A DNA stretch of 56,514 nucleotides from Hydrogenophilales bacterium. Its GTDB lineage: Bacteria; Pseudomonadota; Gammaproteobacteria; Burkholderiales; Thiobacillaceae. Both the position numbers and the translations under genes were made by a program. The stretch's first letter is position 1, and every line of letters starts with the position of its first letter. The stretch is from NCBI GenBank assembly GCA_023258975.1, contig JAHFRD010000019.1, forward strand, positions 1-56,514, in the 5' to 3' direction. The notes under the pieces were generated by a model. The model saw only the letters and a program-made list of their open reading frames with translations, was not told where the DNA came from and ran no database searches. Shown here one piece after another: positions 42,861-51,916 of the stretch.

Positions 42861-44689
42861 TTTCTTTTCTCCATGACGGCCATCGCCGCGTGCATGCCGG
42901 CGGCGGCGCGGTGGCCGTCGGCCACGGCGGTCACCACATCCGGGCCGCGCACCATGTCGCCCGCCGCCCACAGCCAGGGTTCGCTGGTGCGACCCGTCGC
43001 GTCGATTTTCAGGCGGCCGCGATTCCATTCCAGAGACTCGGTCAGCACCTCTCCAAGTAGCGAGGTGTCCGCAAACTGGCCGATGGCTTCGATCACCGTG
43101 TCGCAGGCGTGGATGGTTTCGCCCGCCGGGTCGTACTTGGGCGCGAAACGGTGATCCTCGTCGAAGATGGAGAGCACTTTCCATGTCTTGAGACCGATCA
43201 ACTTGCCGTTGGCGTTGATCTCGCAGCCCTGTGGGCCGCAGTTGTCGTGGATGATGACGCCTTCCTCCAGCGCTTCCTTGATCTCGTCCGGGTCGGCCAT
43301 GAAGTGCTGTTGATCTTCCAGCGCGGTCACCACCACATCGACCTGGCCGAACTGCTGTTTTTGCAGTCGCGCCAGCGAGCGGGCGATATCCATAGCGACA
43401 TTGCCGCCACCGATCACCACCGCGCAGTGGGGCAGATCGAACGGTTCTCCGGCGGTGATCTTGTTCAGCAGATCCACGGCCCGGAAGACCTTTTCGTGCT
43501 CCGAATGAGGAATGCGGGTCTGACGCCCCTGTTGCAGGCCGAGGGCGATCAGGACGGCGTCGTGCGTGTTGCGTAGTTCTTCCAGGCTGATGTCCCGGCC
43601 GATCTTCACATTGCAGCGGATATCGACGCCGACGGAGCGGATCACGTCGATGTCGCGGTCGATGCGGTCGTAAGGCAGACGGTATTCCGGGATGCCCCAT
43701 CGGGTCATGCCGCCGGGCTGGTCGAGCGCCTCGAACACCGTGACGGCATGGCCCAGCCTGGCCAGGTCGAAGGCGGCGGTCAGCCCGGCCGGGCCGGCGC
43801 CGACGATGGCGACGCCACGGCCGCTGGCGGTCGCCGCCTTGCCGGCTGCCGCAATCTGTTTGACACGCTCGTGCGGCACCGCATCCACGGCGTAGCGCTT
43901 GAGCCAGCGTATGGCGATCGGTTCGCCACGTTTGCCGATGGAGCAGGCCGTCTCGCAGCGGCGGGTGCAGACGCGCCCACAAACGTGGGCAAAGGGGTTG
44001 GTTTCATAGATCAGGCGCACCGCTTCCTCGATCTGGCCCCGCCAGATGGCACGGATGTATTCGGGCGCGTGCATGTGGGTGGGGCAGGCGTCGTGGCACA
44101 TGCCGCACTGCACGCAGCGCGAGGCTTCCAGCATGGCCTGCTGGTCGTCGTAGCCGCGCACGATCTCGGCGAAGTTGCCGATGCGCGCTTCGGCGTCCAG
44201 CTCGCGCATCTCCTGGCGGTCGAGATCGACCAGGTCGGCATCAGCCGTCTTGGCCCAGCCCAGGCCGAAAGGCTTGCCATGCATGCCGCTCGAATCCGGC
44301 AGCACGAAGTAGCTGGATATTTGTTCCTCGGTACAGGTGTGCACGTATTCGCGCGACAGGGCGAGTGATCCGGTGGGGCAGATGTCTACGCACAGACCGC
44401 ACCAGCAACAGCGGCCGTAGTCGATGGCCGGGCGTTCATCACGCACGCCCCCGGCCGGGTCATTCAGCAGGCCGGGGATGCGCGCCATGCTGATGGCGGC
44501 GTTGTCGCAGACCTTCTGGCAAGTGCCGCAGCCGACGCATTTTTCCCAGTCGTTGACGTGGAAGCCGCGATAGTTGGCCGAGGCCGCGCGCGGTTCGAGG
44601 GGTTCGGTGACCGGCGGGCGGCCGAAGAAAGACCAGCTTTTCAGCGGATTGAGCAGGCTGCCGCGATCTTTGTGGTCGATGTCGCTCAT
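42857..44689 (-). CDS. Ferredoxin-like subunit fused to GltD/NfnB-type flavoprotein
   Basis: A 610-residue fusion. Residues 1-110 resemble NuoI/MbxN with two [4Fe-4S] sites, Cys51/54/57/61 and Cys94/97/100/104. A GltD N-terminal domain follows with CVQCGMCHDAC and CGRVCTRRCETAC. Then come the FAD site GAGPAGLTAA (about 297) and the NAD(P) site IGGGNVAMD (about 432) of the glutamate synthase small subunit family. In archaeal MBX the N subunit carries only the clusters. Here it would link pyridine nucleotide, via FAD and up to four clusters, to the J/L module. Arg in the second dinucleotide motif region favours NADPH (inference). Overlaps both neighbours. Confidence 0.88.
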   Translation of the reverse strand: MSDIDHKDRGSLLNPLKSWSFFGRPPVTEPLEPRAASANYRGFHVNDWEKCVGCGTCQKVCDNAAISMARIPGLLNDPAGGVRDERPAIDYGRCCWCGLCVDICPTGSLALSREYVHTCTEEQISSYFVLPDSSGMHGKPFGLGWAKTADADLVDLDRQEMRELDAEARIGNFAEIVRGYDDQQAMLEASRCVQCGMCHDACPTHMHAPEYIRAIWRGQIEEAVRLIYETNPFAHVCGRVCTRRCETACSIGKRGEPIAIRWLKRYAVDAVPHERVKQIAAAGKAATASGRGVAIVGAGPAGLTAAFDLARLGHAVTVFEALDQPGGMTRWGIPEYRLPYDRIDRDIDVIRSVGVDIRCNVKIGRDISLEELRNTHDAVLIALGLQQGRQTRIPHSEHEKVFRAVDLLNKITAGEPFDLPHCAVVIGGGNVAMDIARSLARLQKQQFGQVDVVVTALEDQQHFMADPDEIKEALEEGVIIHDNCGPQGCEINANGKLIGLKTWKVLSIFDEDHRFAPKYDPAGETIHACDTVIEAIGQFADTSLLGEVLTESLEWNRGRLKIDATGRTSEPWLWAAGDMVRGPDVVTAVADGHRAAAGMHAAMAVMEKRK

Positions 44690-45831
44690 CAGCGGTCAAC
44701 CTCCGGGGGACAGGCGTCGAGGGAGAACATGATCTGCGCCACATCCTCGATGCGCGCGCCGGTGGCCAGATGTTCGAGCACCTGCACCGCGTGCATGGCC
44801 GATGGGCCGCGCACGTGGACGCGATAGGGTTTGTCGCCGCCGTTCGAGACGACGTAATAGGCCAGCTCGCCTTTCGACGACTCGACGCGGGTATAGACAT
44901 CGCCGGCCGGCAGGTTCCAGGCCAGCGGATTGGGGATGGGCGCGCGGATCGGGCCACCGATGCCGGTCAAGCGCGCGACCACCTGGCGCAGGATGCGCAG
45001 GCTTTCCTTCAACTCGCCGCGCCGCACCAGCGCGCGCGCCCAGGCATCGCCGGCCGTTTCGACGGGAATGTCGAATTCGATCTGGTCGTATACGAGGTAG
45101 GGATCGTCGCGGCGCACGTCTAGGGCCAGGCCGGTGGCGCGCAGGTTGGGGCCGGTGACCGCCCATTCCAGCGCCTGTTCCCGGGTCAAGGCGCCGATGC
45201 CGGTGGCGCGGTGGACGAAGACCTTGTTGGTGAACAGCAGGTTGTCGTAATCGGGCAGGCGCGATTCCAGGTATTCGAGGGTCTTGCTCACGCGTTCGAG
45301 GTAGCCTGGCGGCAGGTCGCGGCGCACGCCGCCGGGTATGTTGTAAATGTGATAGACGCGCCCGCCGGTAAGCTCCTCGAACAGGTCGAGAATCAGGTCG
45401 CGATCGCTGATGCCCCAGAACATCGGCGTGTACATGCCGGTGGTGGCCGCGTGGCCGCCGAAGAAGAACAGGTGGGCGGCGATGCGAGACAGTTCCAGTT
45501 GCAGGACGCGTATCCATTGCGCGCGCGGCGGCACCTCGATACCACCGAGTTCCTCGATGGCGAGCGAGTAGCAGACTTCCATCGGCACCGGGTCGGGCAC
45601 GCAGATGCGCGGCACCAGTGCGATGTTCTGAATCCACAGGCGGCCTTCCATGAGTTTTTCGAAACCACGATGCAGATAGCCGCCATCGGCGCGCGCGGAA
45701 GTGACCTCGTCGCCATGCACGCGCACCTTGAGCGCATAGTTGCCCTCGATGCCCGGGTGGTTGGGGCCGAAGAACAGCTCGAACTCGTTGCTCGGCGGTT
45801 GGCTGGCGGATGGGTAGTTTTCCGGTCTCAT
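44689..45831 (-). CDS. NuoD/MbxL-like catalytic subunit with altered NiFe ligands
   Basis: A 380-residue member of the complex I 49-kDa/group 4 hydrogenase large-subunit family. It starts with FGPNHPGIEGNYALKVRVHGD and has DGGYLHRGFEKLMEG. The L1 motif, RxCGxC in hydrogenases, is RICVPD here: Cys77 is kept and Asp80 replaces the second Cys. The L2 motif near the end, DPCxxC in hydrogenases, is DACPPE: Cys374 kept, Glu377 instead of Cys. NiFe binding is therefore improbable. As I recall, archaeal MBX/MBS large subunits also keep only part of the Cys ligands. One base is shared with the next gene. Confidence 0.88.
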   Translation of the reverse strand: MRPENYPSASQPPSNEFELFFGPNHPGIEGNYALKVRVHGDEVTSARADGGYLHRGFEKLMEGRLWIQNIALVPRICVPDPVPMEVCYSLAIEELGGIEVPPRAQWIRVLQLELSRIAAHLFFFGGHAATTGMYTPMFWGISDRDLILDLFEELTGGRVYHIYNIPGGVRRDLPPGYLERVSKTLEYLESRLPDYDNLLFTNKVFVHRATGIGALTREQALEWAVTGPNLRATGLALDVRRDDPYLVYDQIEFDIPVETAGDAWARALVRRGELKESLRILRQVVARLTGIGGPIRAPIPNPLAWNLPAGDVYTRVESSKGELAYYVVSNGGDKPYRVHVRGPSAMHAVQVLEHLATGARIEDVAQIMFSLDACPPEVDR

Positions 45832-46409
45832 GGCTTGCCGCCGTTATTCCTGATGTCCTCGGGGCGGGTGGTGATGCCGCCGCCCTTGGCTTCGATGTCG
45901 GCCAGCCAGTCGGGGCGGTATTCCTGCCACTCGAACTGGTTCATGACCCAGGCCTCGCCATCGAATTCCTTGCGCATCGGCGGTGGCCCATCCCACTCGG
46001 TGAGGATGAATTTGCCCATGTCCGGGCTGCCCTCGAAATAGAGGCCGAACATCTCGTGGATGTCGCGCTCAAAAAACGCCGCCGGGTGGTACAGGTCATA
46101 CACCGACAGATAGACGCCTGGATCGCGTGGAATGCGGATGTGCGCCATGACCAGCACGTTCAGCTCATAAGACCAGAGGTGGTAGACCAGCTCGAATTCA
46201 CCCTGCCCCGGCCAGTCGACGCAACTGATCGCCGACAGGTGCGCATAGCCCGCGCGTCCCTTGAGTAGCGCCAGCAACGCCGGTAGGGTTTCCGCCGACA
46301 GATCGACACGCAGGCGGCGCGGGGCCGCCCATTGGGTGCGCAAGCCGGCGATTTCCTGCAACAGGAATTCGAGTTTGCCGGCCTTGTTGCCGGATTTGGC
46401 CAGTTTCAT
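45828..46409 (-). CDS. nuoC: NuoC/MbxK-like 30-kDa subunit
   Basis: A 193-residue subunit of the peripheral arm. HIRIPRDPGVYLSVYDLYHPAAFFERDIHEMFGLYFEGSPD in part is the complex I 30-kDa signature, with ERDIHEMFG exact. It is not fused to NuoD, as in the group 4 and MBX systems. It overlaps nuoB and nuoD by four bases each. Confidence 0.92.
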   Translation of the reverse strand: MKLAKSGNKAGKLEFLLQEIAGLRTQWAAPRRLRVDLSAETLPALLALLKGRAGYAHLSAISCVDWPGQGEFELVYHLWSYELNVLVMAHIRIPRDPGVYLSVYDLYHPAAFFERDIHEMFGLYFEGSPDMGKFILTEWDGPPPMRKEFDGEAWVMNQFEWQEYRPDWLADIEAKGGGITTRPEDIRNNGGKP

Positions 46410-47143
46410 GACTTGCCGCCTTTGCTCACGTCGCCGAGTCCCAGTCGCATCTCGAAGGGCAACAGCGGCGTCTGGTGGCGTTCCAGCAGGGCCGTGTGCT
46501 CACCCAGGGTTTCCGGGCCGAACTGGCCGTAGTGGCGGGCTTCGCCGATGACATCGGTGGGTGTCTGCCAGTGCTCGCCGAACAGGCGCTGCTGATTGCC
46601 GAGATAGTGGTCGTAGCGTTGGTAGTAGTCGCGCCAGTTGTCGGAACGGCCGGCGCGGATGTTTTCCATCAGCTCGCGCAGGCCGCTGATTACGGCTTCG
46701 GGGCGCGGCATGCAGCCGGCGATATACATGTCCACCGGCATGTAGTCGCTCAACTTCTTGGCGGTGGCATAGCTTTGCCAGTACATGCCGCCATTGACGG
46801 TGCAGGAGCAGATGCCGATCACATATTTGGGCGAGTTCATCTGTTCGTAGGTGAGGATGATGCGCTTCAGGGTCTTGGTCGAGACGTAGCCGGTGACTAG
46901 CAGGATGTCCGCCTGGCGCGGCGTCACCATCGGCTGGATGCCGAGGCGCTCCATGTCGAAGCGTGAGGTCATCGCCGGCGGCAGTTCGATGGCGCCACAG
47001 CCGGTGCAGTAGTGCAGCATGAACAGGGAGCGCGAACGGCAGAAGGCCAGCAGTTCGTCGAAGACGTTGGCCAGCAGGTTGCCGCCGCCCGAGGGCTCTT
47101 CCGCCGGGGGCGCCACGACGGGGATGGATTGCAAGGTGCTCAT
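46406..47143 (-). CDS. nuoB: NuoB/MbxJ-like subunit (proximal FeS cluster)
   Basis: A 245-residue FeS subunit. Cluster N2 ligands are in HYCTGCGAIE, GICSCTVNGG and GCMPRPE. The first motif is CxxC, as in hydrogenases and MBX, rather than the tandem CC of respiratory complex I, which places this complex on the group 4/MBX side. The C-terminal 70 residues extend beyond the usual NuoB length. The following gene is nuoC, overlapping by four bases; the preceding nuoH ends about 30 bases away. Confidence 0.93.
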   Translation of the reverse strand: MSTLQSIPVVAPPAEEPSGGGNLLANVFDELLAFCRSRSLFMLHYCTGCGAIELPPAMTSRFDMERLGIQPMVTPRQADILLVTGYVSTKTLKRIILTYEQMNSPKYVIGICSCTVNGGMYWQSYATAKKLSDYMPVDMYIAGCMPRPEAVISGLRELMENIRAGRSDNWRDYYQRYDHYLGNQQRLFGEHWQTPTDVIGEARHYGQFGPETLGEHTALLERHQTPLLPFEMRLGLGDVSKGGKS

Positions 47144-47173
47144 GTCATCGTGCTCCTGTGTTTGTCCCGCCGT

Positions 47174-48073
47174 TCAGCGCATCACCAGCCACACGCCGAT
47201 CAGCCCCAGGAGCATCGGCCAGCGCCAGACGACGGCCAGCACGTCCTCGGTGCGGTAGCGGGGAAAGACGAAAGCCATGCTCATGGGAATGGCGACGACT
47301 GCGAACAGTTTGGCGATGAAGAACAGCCAGTTCTCGCCGCCTCCCAGGAAAAGCGAGACATAGATGGCGCTGGCGGTGAACAACTGGAAGCACTGCATGA
47401 CGAACAGGCCGCCGAGATGCTTGCCGCCCATTTCCACCATCGGCCCGGTGGCGATCTCGGCCGGTGCGACGTAGATCTCGAACGGCTGCTTGCCGAGCAT
47501 GGCGTACAGCGTGAACAGCCCGGCGATGGCCAATAGCGGCATTTGCGTGACTCCCCATGACGCGATGCCGCCGGCCTGCTGCGCGGCGATGACCTCCACC
47601 AGGTTGTTGCTGCCATAGAGCCAGGAGGCGCCGAAGATGATGACGACGAAGGGCACGTCGTAGGCCAGCATGGCGGTCAGCGCGCGGGCAATGCCGATCG
47701 AGCCGTTCGGGTTGGCGCACTGGCCGACGCCCAACGCCAGGCCCAGCGAGGGAATCATGGTCACATAAGCGAGGGTGAGCATCCCCGCCTTGTCGGCGAT
47801 GCCGTTCATGCCGGGCACCGGCAGCATGGTTTCGGCGGCGATGTAGCCGCCCACCGCCATGACGATGCCGATGTCGTGCAGGAGGCCGTGCGAGCTCTGC
47901 GTTTCCTTGGCGTAGAGCTTGACGATGTCATACAACGGTTGCAGCAGCGGCGGGCCGACGCGGCGCTGAATCTTCGCCGCGATCTTGCGCATCATCAGCA
48001 CCATGAACAGGCCGACGGTGAAGGCCAACAGCGGCATCACGGTGAGTTCGAGCAGGAGTTCCATCATCTTCAT
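47174..48073 (-). CDS. nuoH: NuoH/MbxM-like membrane anchor subunit
   Basis: A 299-residue membrane protein with eight helices that connects the peripheral arm to the antiporter-like subunits. RRVGPPLLQPLYDIVKLYAKE near 34-54, IGIARALTAMLAYDVPF and PFEIYVAPAEIATGPMVEMGGKHLG are the NuoH/HyfC signature parts with the acidic residues of the E-channel. The ATG at 48073 overlaps the upstream stop, giving MKMMELL; the internal ATGs would only trim two or three residues. Confidence 0.92.
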   Translation of the reverse strand: MKMMELLLELTVMPLLAFTVGLFMVLMMRKIAAKIQRRVGPPLLQPLYDIVKLYAKETQSSHGLLHDIGIVMAVGGYIAAETMLPVPGMNGIADKAGMLTLAYVTMIPSLGLALGVGQCANPNGSIGIARALTAMLAYDVPFVVIIFGASWLYGSNNLVEVIAAQQAGGIASWGVTQMPLLAIAGLFTLYAMLGKQPFEIYVAPAEIATGPMVEMGGKHLGGLFVMQCFQLFTASAIYVSLFLGGGENWLFFIAKLFAVVAIPMSMAFVFPRYRTEDVLAVVWRWPMLLGLIGVWLVMR

Positions 48074-49929
48074 TTCCAGATCATCCAGCTCAGGCCCAGC
48101 ACGGCCGCGACCAGCAATGTCAGCGCCGGCACTGTCTGGCGATACCAGACCTGCATGAGCGACGCAGCCAGATCGGTCGCGGCGGCCACGGCGGATTCCA
48201 GCCGAGTGAAGCTGCTTCGGTAGAACGGGCCGATGCGGTGCATCAGCCCGGCGTAGAAATGGTCGCTGTAGTGGTAGCGCACGTCGGCGGAGAGAAAGTG
48301 GCCGCCGGCATAGTTGTCGAGCTGGTGCACGCGCTTGGAGCGGCCACCGGCGCCATAGAACAGCAAGGCGCCGATGCCGAAGCCGGCGAACAGCACACCG
48401 ACGATCCACAGCATGTCGAGATTGCCGCGTGGCGATTCGATGCCGCCCAGGGTATACGCCAGCACCGGCAGGCCGAGCGCCGCTTGCGCTTCGGCCACCC
48501 AGGACAGCGCCAGCCCGGGCGCGGCGCCGGTGACGAAGGCGAGGATCACCAGCGCCAGCATGGGCAGGGTCATGCTCCAGGGCGCCTCGCGTATCTGTTC
48601 GTGCTCCGCGCGCAGCTGGCCGAGGAAGGTGTTGTGGATCAGTTTGTAGACGCTGAGGATGGTGCCCAGTGTGCCGATCACGGTCATCAGGAACAGGAGC
48701 GGGCGGCCATCCAGCATGAGCGAGCGATACACCAGCCATTTCGAGACGAAGCCGTTCATCGGCGGCAGGCCGGCCAGGCCGATGATGCCCAGCAACATCA
48801 CCAGGAAGGTCAGCGGCATGCGCGTCACCAAGCCGCCCAGCGAATTGAGGTCGGCCGTGCCGGTGCGGTGCATCACCGCGAACACCGCGAGCACCAGCGC
48901 CGCCTGATAGGTGGCGTAATTGAACACGTGCAGCAGGCCGCCGGCGCTGCCGGTGGCGTCGCCGATGACGATGCCGAGCAGCATGTAGCCGCCCTGGCCG
49001 ATGCCGTGCCAGGCCAGCAGATAGCGGGCATCGTTCTGCTTCAGCGCGGTGAAGGTGGGCAGCACGATGGTCAGCGCCGCGACCCACGCCAGCAGGTCGC
49101 GGGCGGTGAACAGCCCTTCGATGAAGGCCAGGTCGGCCACGCGTGTCAGCGTCATCAGCTTCACCAGCAGAAGCGCCAGCGCGAACAGGCCCATGCGCGC
49201 CGAGATCGCGCCCAGGAAAGCGGTGCCCGCGCCCGCCGCCTCGGCATAGGCCGGCGCCTGCCAGAGATGGAAGGGCAGGAGGCCCATCTTGATCGAGAAA
49301 CCCATGCCGAACAGCGCCAGCAGCAGGGCCAATTTCGTGTTGTCCAGGGTCGGCATGATGCCGGTCAGCGCCGCCAGGTCGAGCGTGCCGGTCCAGGCCA
49401 GGGTCAACGCCAGACCGCCCAGCACCGCCATCGCGCCGCTCATGGCATAGGGCACGTAGCGCAGGGCGGCGCGCAAGGCTTTCTCGCCGCCCTGCGCCAT
49501 CAGCAGGAAACCGGCCCAACTGGTGAGTTCCCAGCCGATGAAGAAGGCAATCAGATCCTGGCTGCTCAACAGCAAGAGCATGGCCAGCACGTTGCCGGCC
49601 AGGGCGCCGTGCAGCCAGCGCGGGCTGTGGCCCCCGGCGGCATGGCGTTCCCCCCACTCGCCCCCCATATACACGGTCGAGGCAAGCGCCACGCCGAGGG
49701 TGATGAGCGCGAAGAAGCGGCCGAAGGCGTCCAGTCGCCAGCCCACCGATCGGCCGAAAATCTCCAGGTTCATGCCGGCGGCCAGGGGCAGGTCACACCC
49801 TGCCAGCAGGATGATCTGGCCGGTGAGCACCATGCCCGCCAGCCAGGCGTATCCGCGCCAGCGGCCGAACAGGAGGGCGGCCGGCGGCATCAGGGCAGAG
49901 AGCGCCAACAAAATATCAAGAGCGTTCAT
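48070..49929 (-). CDS. Second antiporter-like subunit (NuoL/MbxH'-type)
   Basis: A 619-residue proton_antipo_M protein with about 14-16 helices. The conserved Glu is in SQDLIAFFIGWELTSWAGFLL and a Lys in GFSIKMGLLPFHLW. In the second symmetry half a typical Lys is replaced by Arg (ISARMGLFAL), and LKQNDARYLLAWHGIGQ stands at the broken helix. The C-terminal extension of about 100 residues ends in a last membrane helix. It follows MnhD directly. Archaeal MBX likewise carries a second H-type subunit (H') at this place. Confidence 0.88.
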   Translation of the reverse strand: MNALDILLALSALMPPAALLFGRWRGYAWLAGMVLTGQIILLAGCDLPLAAGMNLEIFGRSVGWRLDAFGRFFALITLGVALASTVYMGGEWGERHAAGGHSPRWLHGALAGNVLAMLLLLSSQDLIAFFIGWELTSWAGFLLMAQGGEKALRAALRYVPYAMSGAMAVLGGLALTLAWTGTLDLAALTGIMPTLDNTKLALLLALFGMGFSIKMGLLPFHLWQAPAYAEAAGAGTAFLGAISARMGLFALALLLVKLMTLTRVADLAFIEGLFTARDLLAWVAALTIVLPTFTALKQNDARYLLAWHGIGQGGYMLLGIVIGDATGSAGGLLHVFNYATYQAALVLAVFAVMHRTGTADLNSLGGLVTRMPLTFLVMLLGIIGLAGLPPMNGFVSKWLVYRSLMLDGRPLLFLMTVIGTLGTILSVYKLIHNTFLGQLRAEHEQIREAPWSMTLPMLALVILAFVTGAAPGLALSWVAEAQAALGLPVLAYTLGGIESPRGNLDMLWIVGVLFAGFGIGALLFYGAGGRSKRVHQLDNYAGGHFLSADVRYHYSDHFYAGLMHRIGPFYRSSFTRLESAVAAATDLAASLMQVWYRQTVPALTLLVAAVLGLSWMIWK

Positions 49930-51419
49930 TTCGTGGCTTCCGAGGTGGCCGTGGCGGGCAGAACCCGCGCCACATAGGCGGCAGAGTCGTTCATCTGCAG
50001 CGCCATGCGCGCCAGCGGCGCGGTCAGCCAGGGCGCGGCCAGGGCGACGGCGAGCAGGAGCGCGGCAAAGGCGCCGCTTCCCGCCAGGGTGGAGGCCGGC
50101 AGCGTCATGTCCAACGCCATGTTTTGCGGCTTCTCCGAATGCGCGGCGTCACGGCCATGCAGCATGCCGATGACGCGGAACAGATAGACGGCTTCGACCA
50201 CCGTGGTCACCAGCACGACCAGGCCGGCCAGCAGGTAGAGGTTATCCGGCTGTGCCGCCAGGCCGGACAGCAACAGGTATTTGGCCCAGAAACCGGGCAG
50301 GGGCGGCACGCCGATCAGGGACAGGGCAAACAGCGCGAAGAGGGCCGCGCCGAAAGGCGAACGCCGCGCCGCGCCGGCGAGTCTGGCGAGACCGCCGCCC
50401 CAGCGCTCGGCCAGCAAGAACAGCGCCGGCTTGACCAGCAGATGGTGCAGGGCGATGGCCAGGCCGGCCGCCAACCCGAGTGAGCCGGGAATGGAGAAGG
50501 CGATGAAGGCGGCGCCGAGTTGGCCGATGGACGACCAGGCCAGCATGCGTTTGATGTCGCGCGCCCGGAAAGCGGCGAACTCGCCCGTGAGCATGCCCAG
50601 CATGCCGAGGATCAGCAGCGCCCCGCGCGCCTCGGGTAGCGGGAAGACCAGCACCAACAGGCGCGCCAGGACAAGCAGGGCGAGTTTGGAAACCAGACCC
50701 GCGAGCAGCGCCGACACGCGCGCCTCCGCCGTGGCATAGATCTCGGGCGCCCAGGTGTTGACCAGGAACAGTTCCGCCTTGACGCCCAGGCCCAGCAATA
50801 TCAGGAAGAAAGCCGCCAGCCCGAACGGGTCATGCAGGGTTTGCGGCGCCAGATCGGCGAGATGCGCCAGGTTGAGCGTGCCGGCGCGGAAGTAGATGAG
50901 GGTGATGCCGAGCAGCGCCAGCAGGGAGCCGAGGCTGCCGAGGATCAGGTAGCGGAAGGTGGCGACCCGTGCCGCCGCCGTGCCGCCACCCGCCGCGAGG
51001 CCATAGCCGGCCACGGCCGCAAGTTCGTAGAAGACATAGACGTTGAACAGATCGCCCGACACCGCCAGGCCGCCGCAGGCGGCGGCGAGAACCAGGGTCA
51101 GCGACTGCTTGCGGTCGAGGTTTTCACTCGTGTCGCCACGCCACGGCCACAACAGCAGGGTGACCAGCGCCACCGCCAGCACGAACAGGGCGGCGACACT
51201 GTCGACATAAAACACGACCCCGAGGGGCGGACGGAAATCACCCAGCGCCAACGAAACGGGTTCGATGAGCGTGATCCGCCACAAATACACCCCCAGCGCG
51301 GCCACAAGCAGCAGTGCCAGCGGCCCGAGCAGCCGTCGTATCGCGCCCGGCAGCAACGGTGGGAGAAAGGCCGCGAGCAGGGGGAGGGCGACCACCAAAG
51401 CGAGGAGGGAGTGGCTCAT
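49926..51419 (-). CDS. mnhD: MnhD/MbxH-type antiporter subunit
   Basis: A 497-residue Mrp subunit D-family protein with 13-14 helices. The functional Glu is in LFNVYVFYELAAVAGY and Lys residues in GLGVKAELFLVNTWAPEIY, LAGLVSKLALLVLARL and IALHHLLVKPALFL. DIKRMLAWSSIGQLG is the family hallmark. It should form one H+ or Na+ path. The ATG at 51419 overlaps the MnhC stop; longer upstream frames shadow that gene. Confidence 0.92.
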   Translation of the reverse strand: MSHSLLALVVALPLLAAFLPPLLPGAIRRLLGPLALLLVAALGVYLWRITLIEPVSLALGDFRPPLGVVFYVDSVAALFVLAVALVTLLLWPWRGDTSENLDRKQSLTLVLAAACGGLAVSGDLFNVYVFYELAAVAGYGLAAGGGTAAARVATFRYLILGSLGSLLALLGITLIYFRAGTLNLAHLADLAPQTLHDPFGLAAFFLILLGLGVKAELFLVNTWAPEIYATAEARVSALLAGLVSKLALLVLARLLVLVFPLPEARGALLILGMLGMLTGEFAAFRARDIKRMLAWSSIGQLGAAFIAFSIPGSLGLAAGLAIALHHLLVKPALFLLAERWGGGLARLAGAARRSPFGAALFALFALSLIGVPPLPGFWAKYLLLSGLAAQPDNLYLLAGLVVLVTTVVEAVYLFRVIGMLHGRDAAHSEKPQNMALDMTLPASTLAGSGAFAALLLAVALAAPWLTAPLARMALQMNDSAAYVARVLPATATSEATK

Positions 51420-51916
51420 GCCGGCGTTCCCGGAGTGTCGGCGCGGCGCGCGCCCGCAGAAATTGGTGGCAAGGGGCGGCCACCGGCCGGCGCGTGCTGG
51501 CAGCGGGCCGGCTGGGTGCCCGCCGCGCTGTCGATGTCGGTTTCCATACGCGCGCGCAGGGCATTCATGTCCAGTGTGCCGTAGGCGCCATAAGCGCGGA
51601 TGGCCAGGCTGAGGGCGAGCGCCTGCACGCCGACGCCGATGACGATGGCGGTCAGCACCAGGGCCTGGGGAATCGGGTCGACCATGCTTGGCGTCAGGGA
51701 AGCCGCATCCCGGCCGGATTCGATGATCGGCGCGATGGCTCCCCACGCGCTCTGGCGGAAGCCCACGAGCACCAGCAACAGGTTGGCGCCGGCCTCGGCC
51801 AGCGCCAGCGCCAGCACGACGCGGAACAGATTGCGCGACAGCACCAGTCCGCCGATGCCTAGGGCGACAAGGCCGAGGGCGCCGATCAACAGGGTGAGAA
51901 GGGCGAATTCACTCAT
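51416..51916 (-). CDS. mnhC: MnhC/MbxG-type subunit (NuoK-like)
   Basis: A 166-residue protein with three helices (about 3-27, 31-55 and 82-108). The second helix keeps the Glu in ALALAEAGANLLLV, and DPIPQALVLTAIVIGVGVQALALSL is the Mrp C/NuoK signature. A hydrophilic C-terminal tail of about 55 residues, Pro/Gly/Arg-rich, is longer than usual. Four-base overlaps on both sides. Confidence 0.9.
   Translation of the reverse strand: MSEFALLTLLIGALGLVALGIGGLVLSRNLFRVVLALALAEAGANLLLVLVGFRQSAWGAIAPIIESGRDAASLTPSMVDPIPQALVLTAIVIGVGVQALALSLAIRAYGAYGTLDMNALRARMETDIDSAAGTQPARCQHAPAGGRPLPPISAGARRADTPGTPA

Noticed and set aside
44689-45831. Active group 4 [NiFe] hydrogenase large subunit
   Set aside because: Two of the four Ni ligands are replaced by Asp and Glu, and no cleavable C-terminal peptide exists.
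48238-49977. 579-residue open frame opposite the NuoL-like gene
   Set aside because: Composition is Gln/His/Arg-rich with no motifs; the minus-strand membrane protein is clear.
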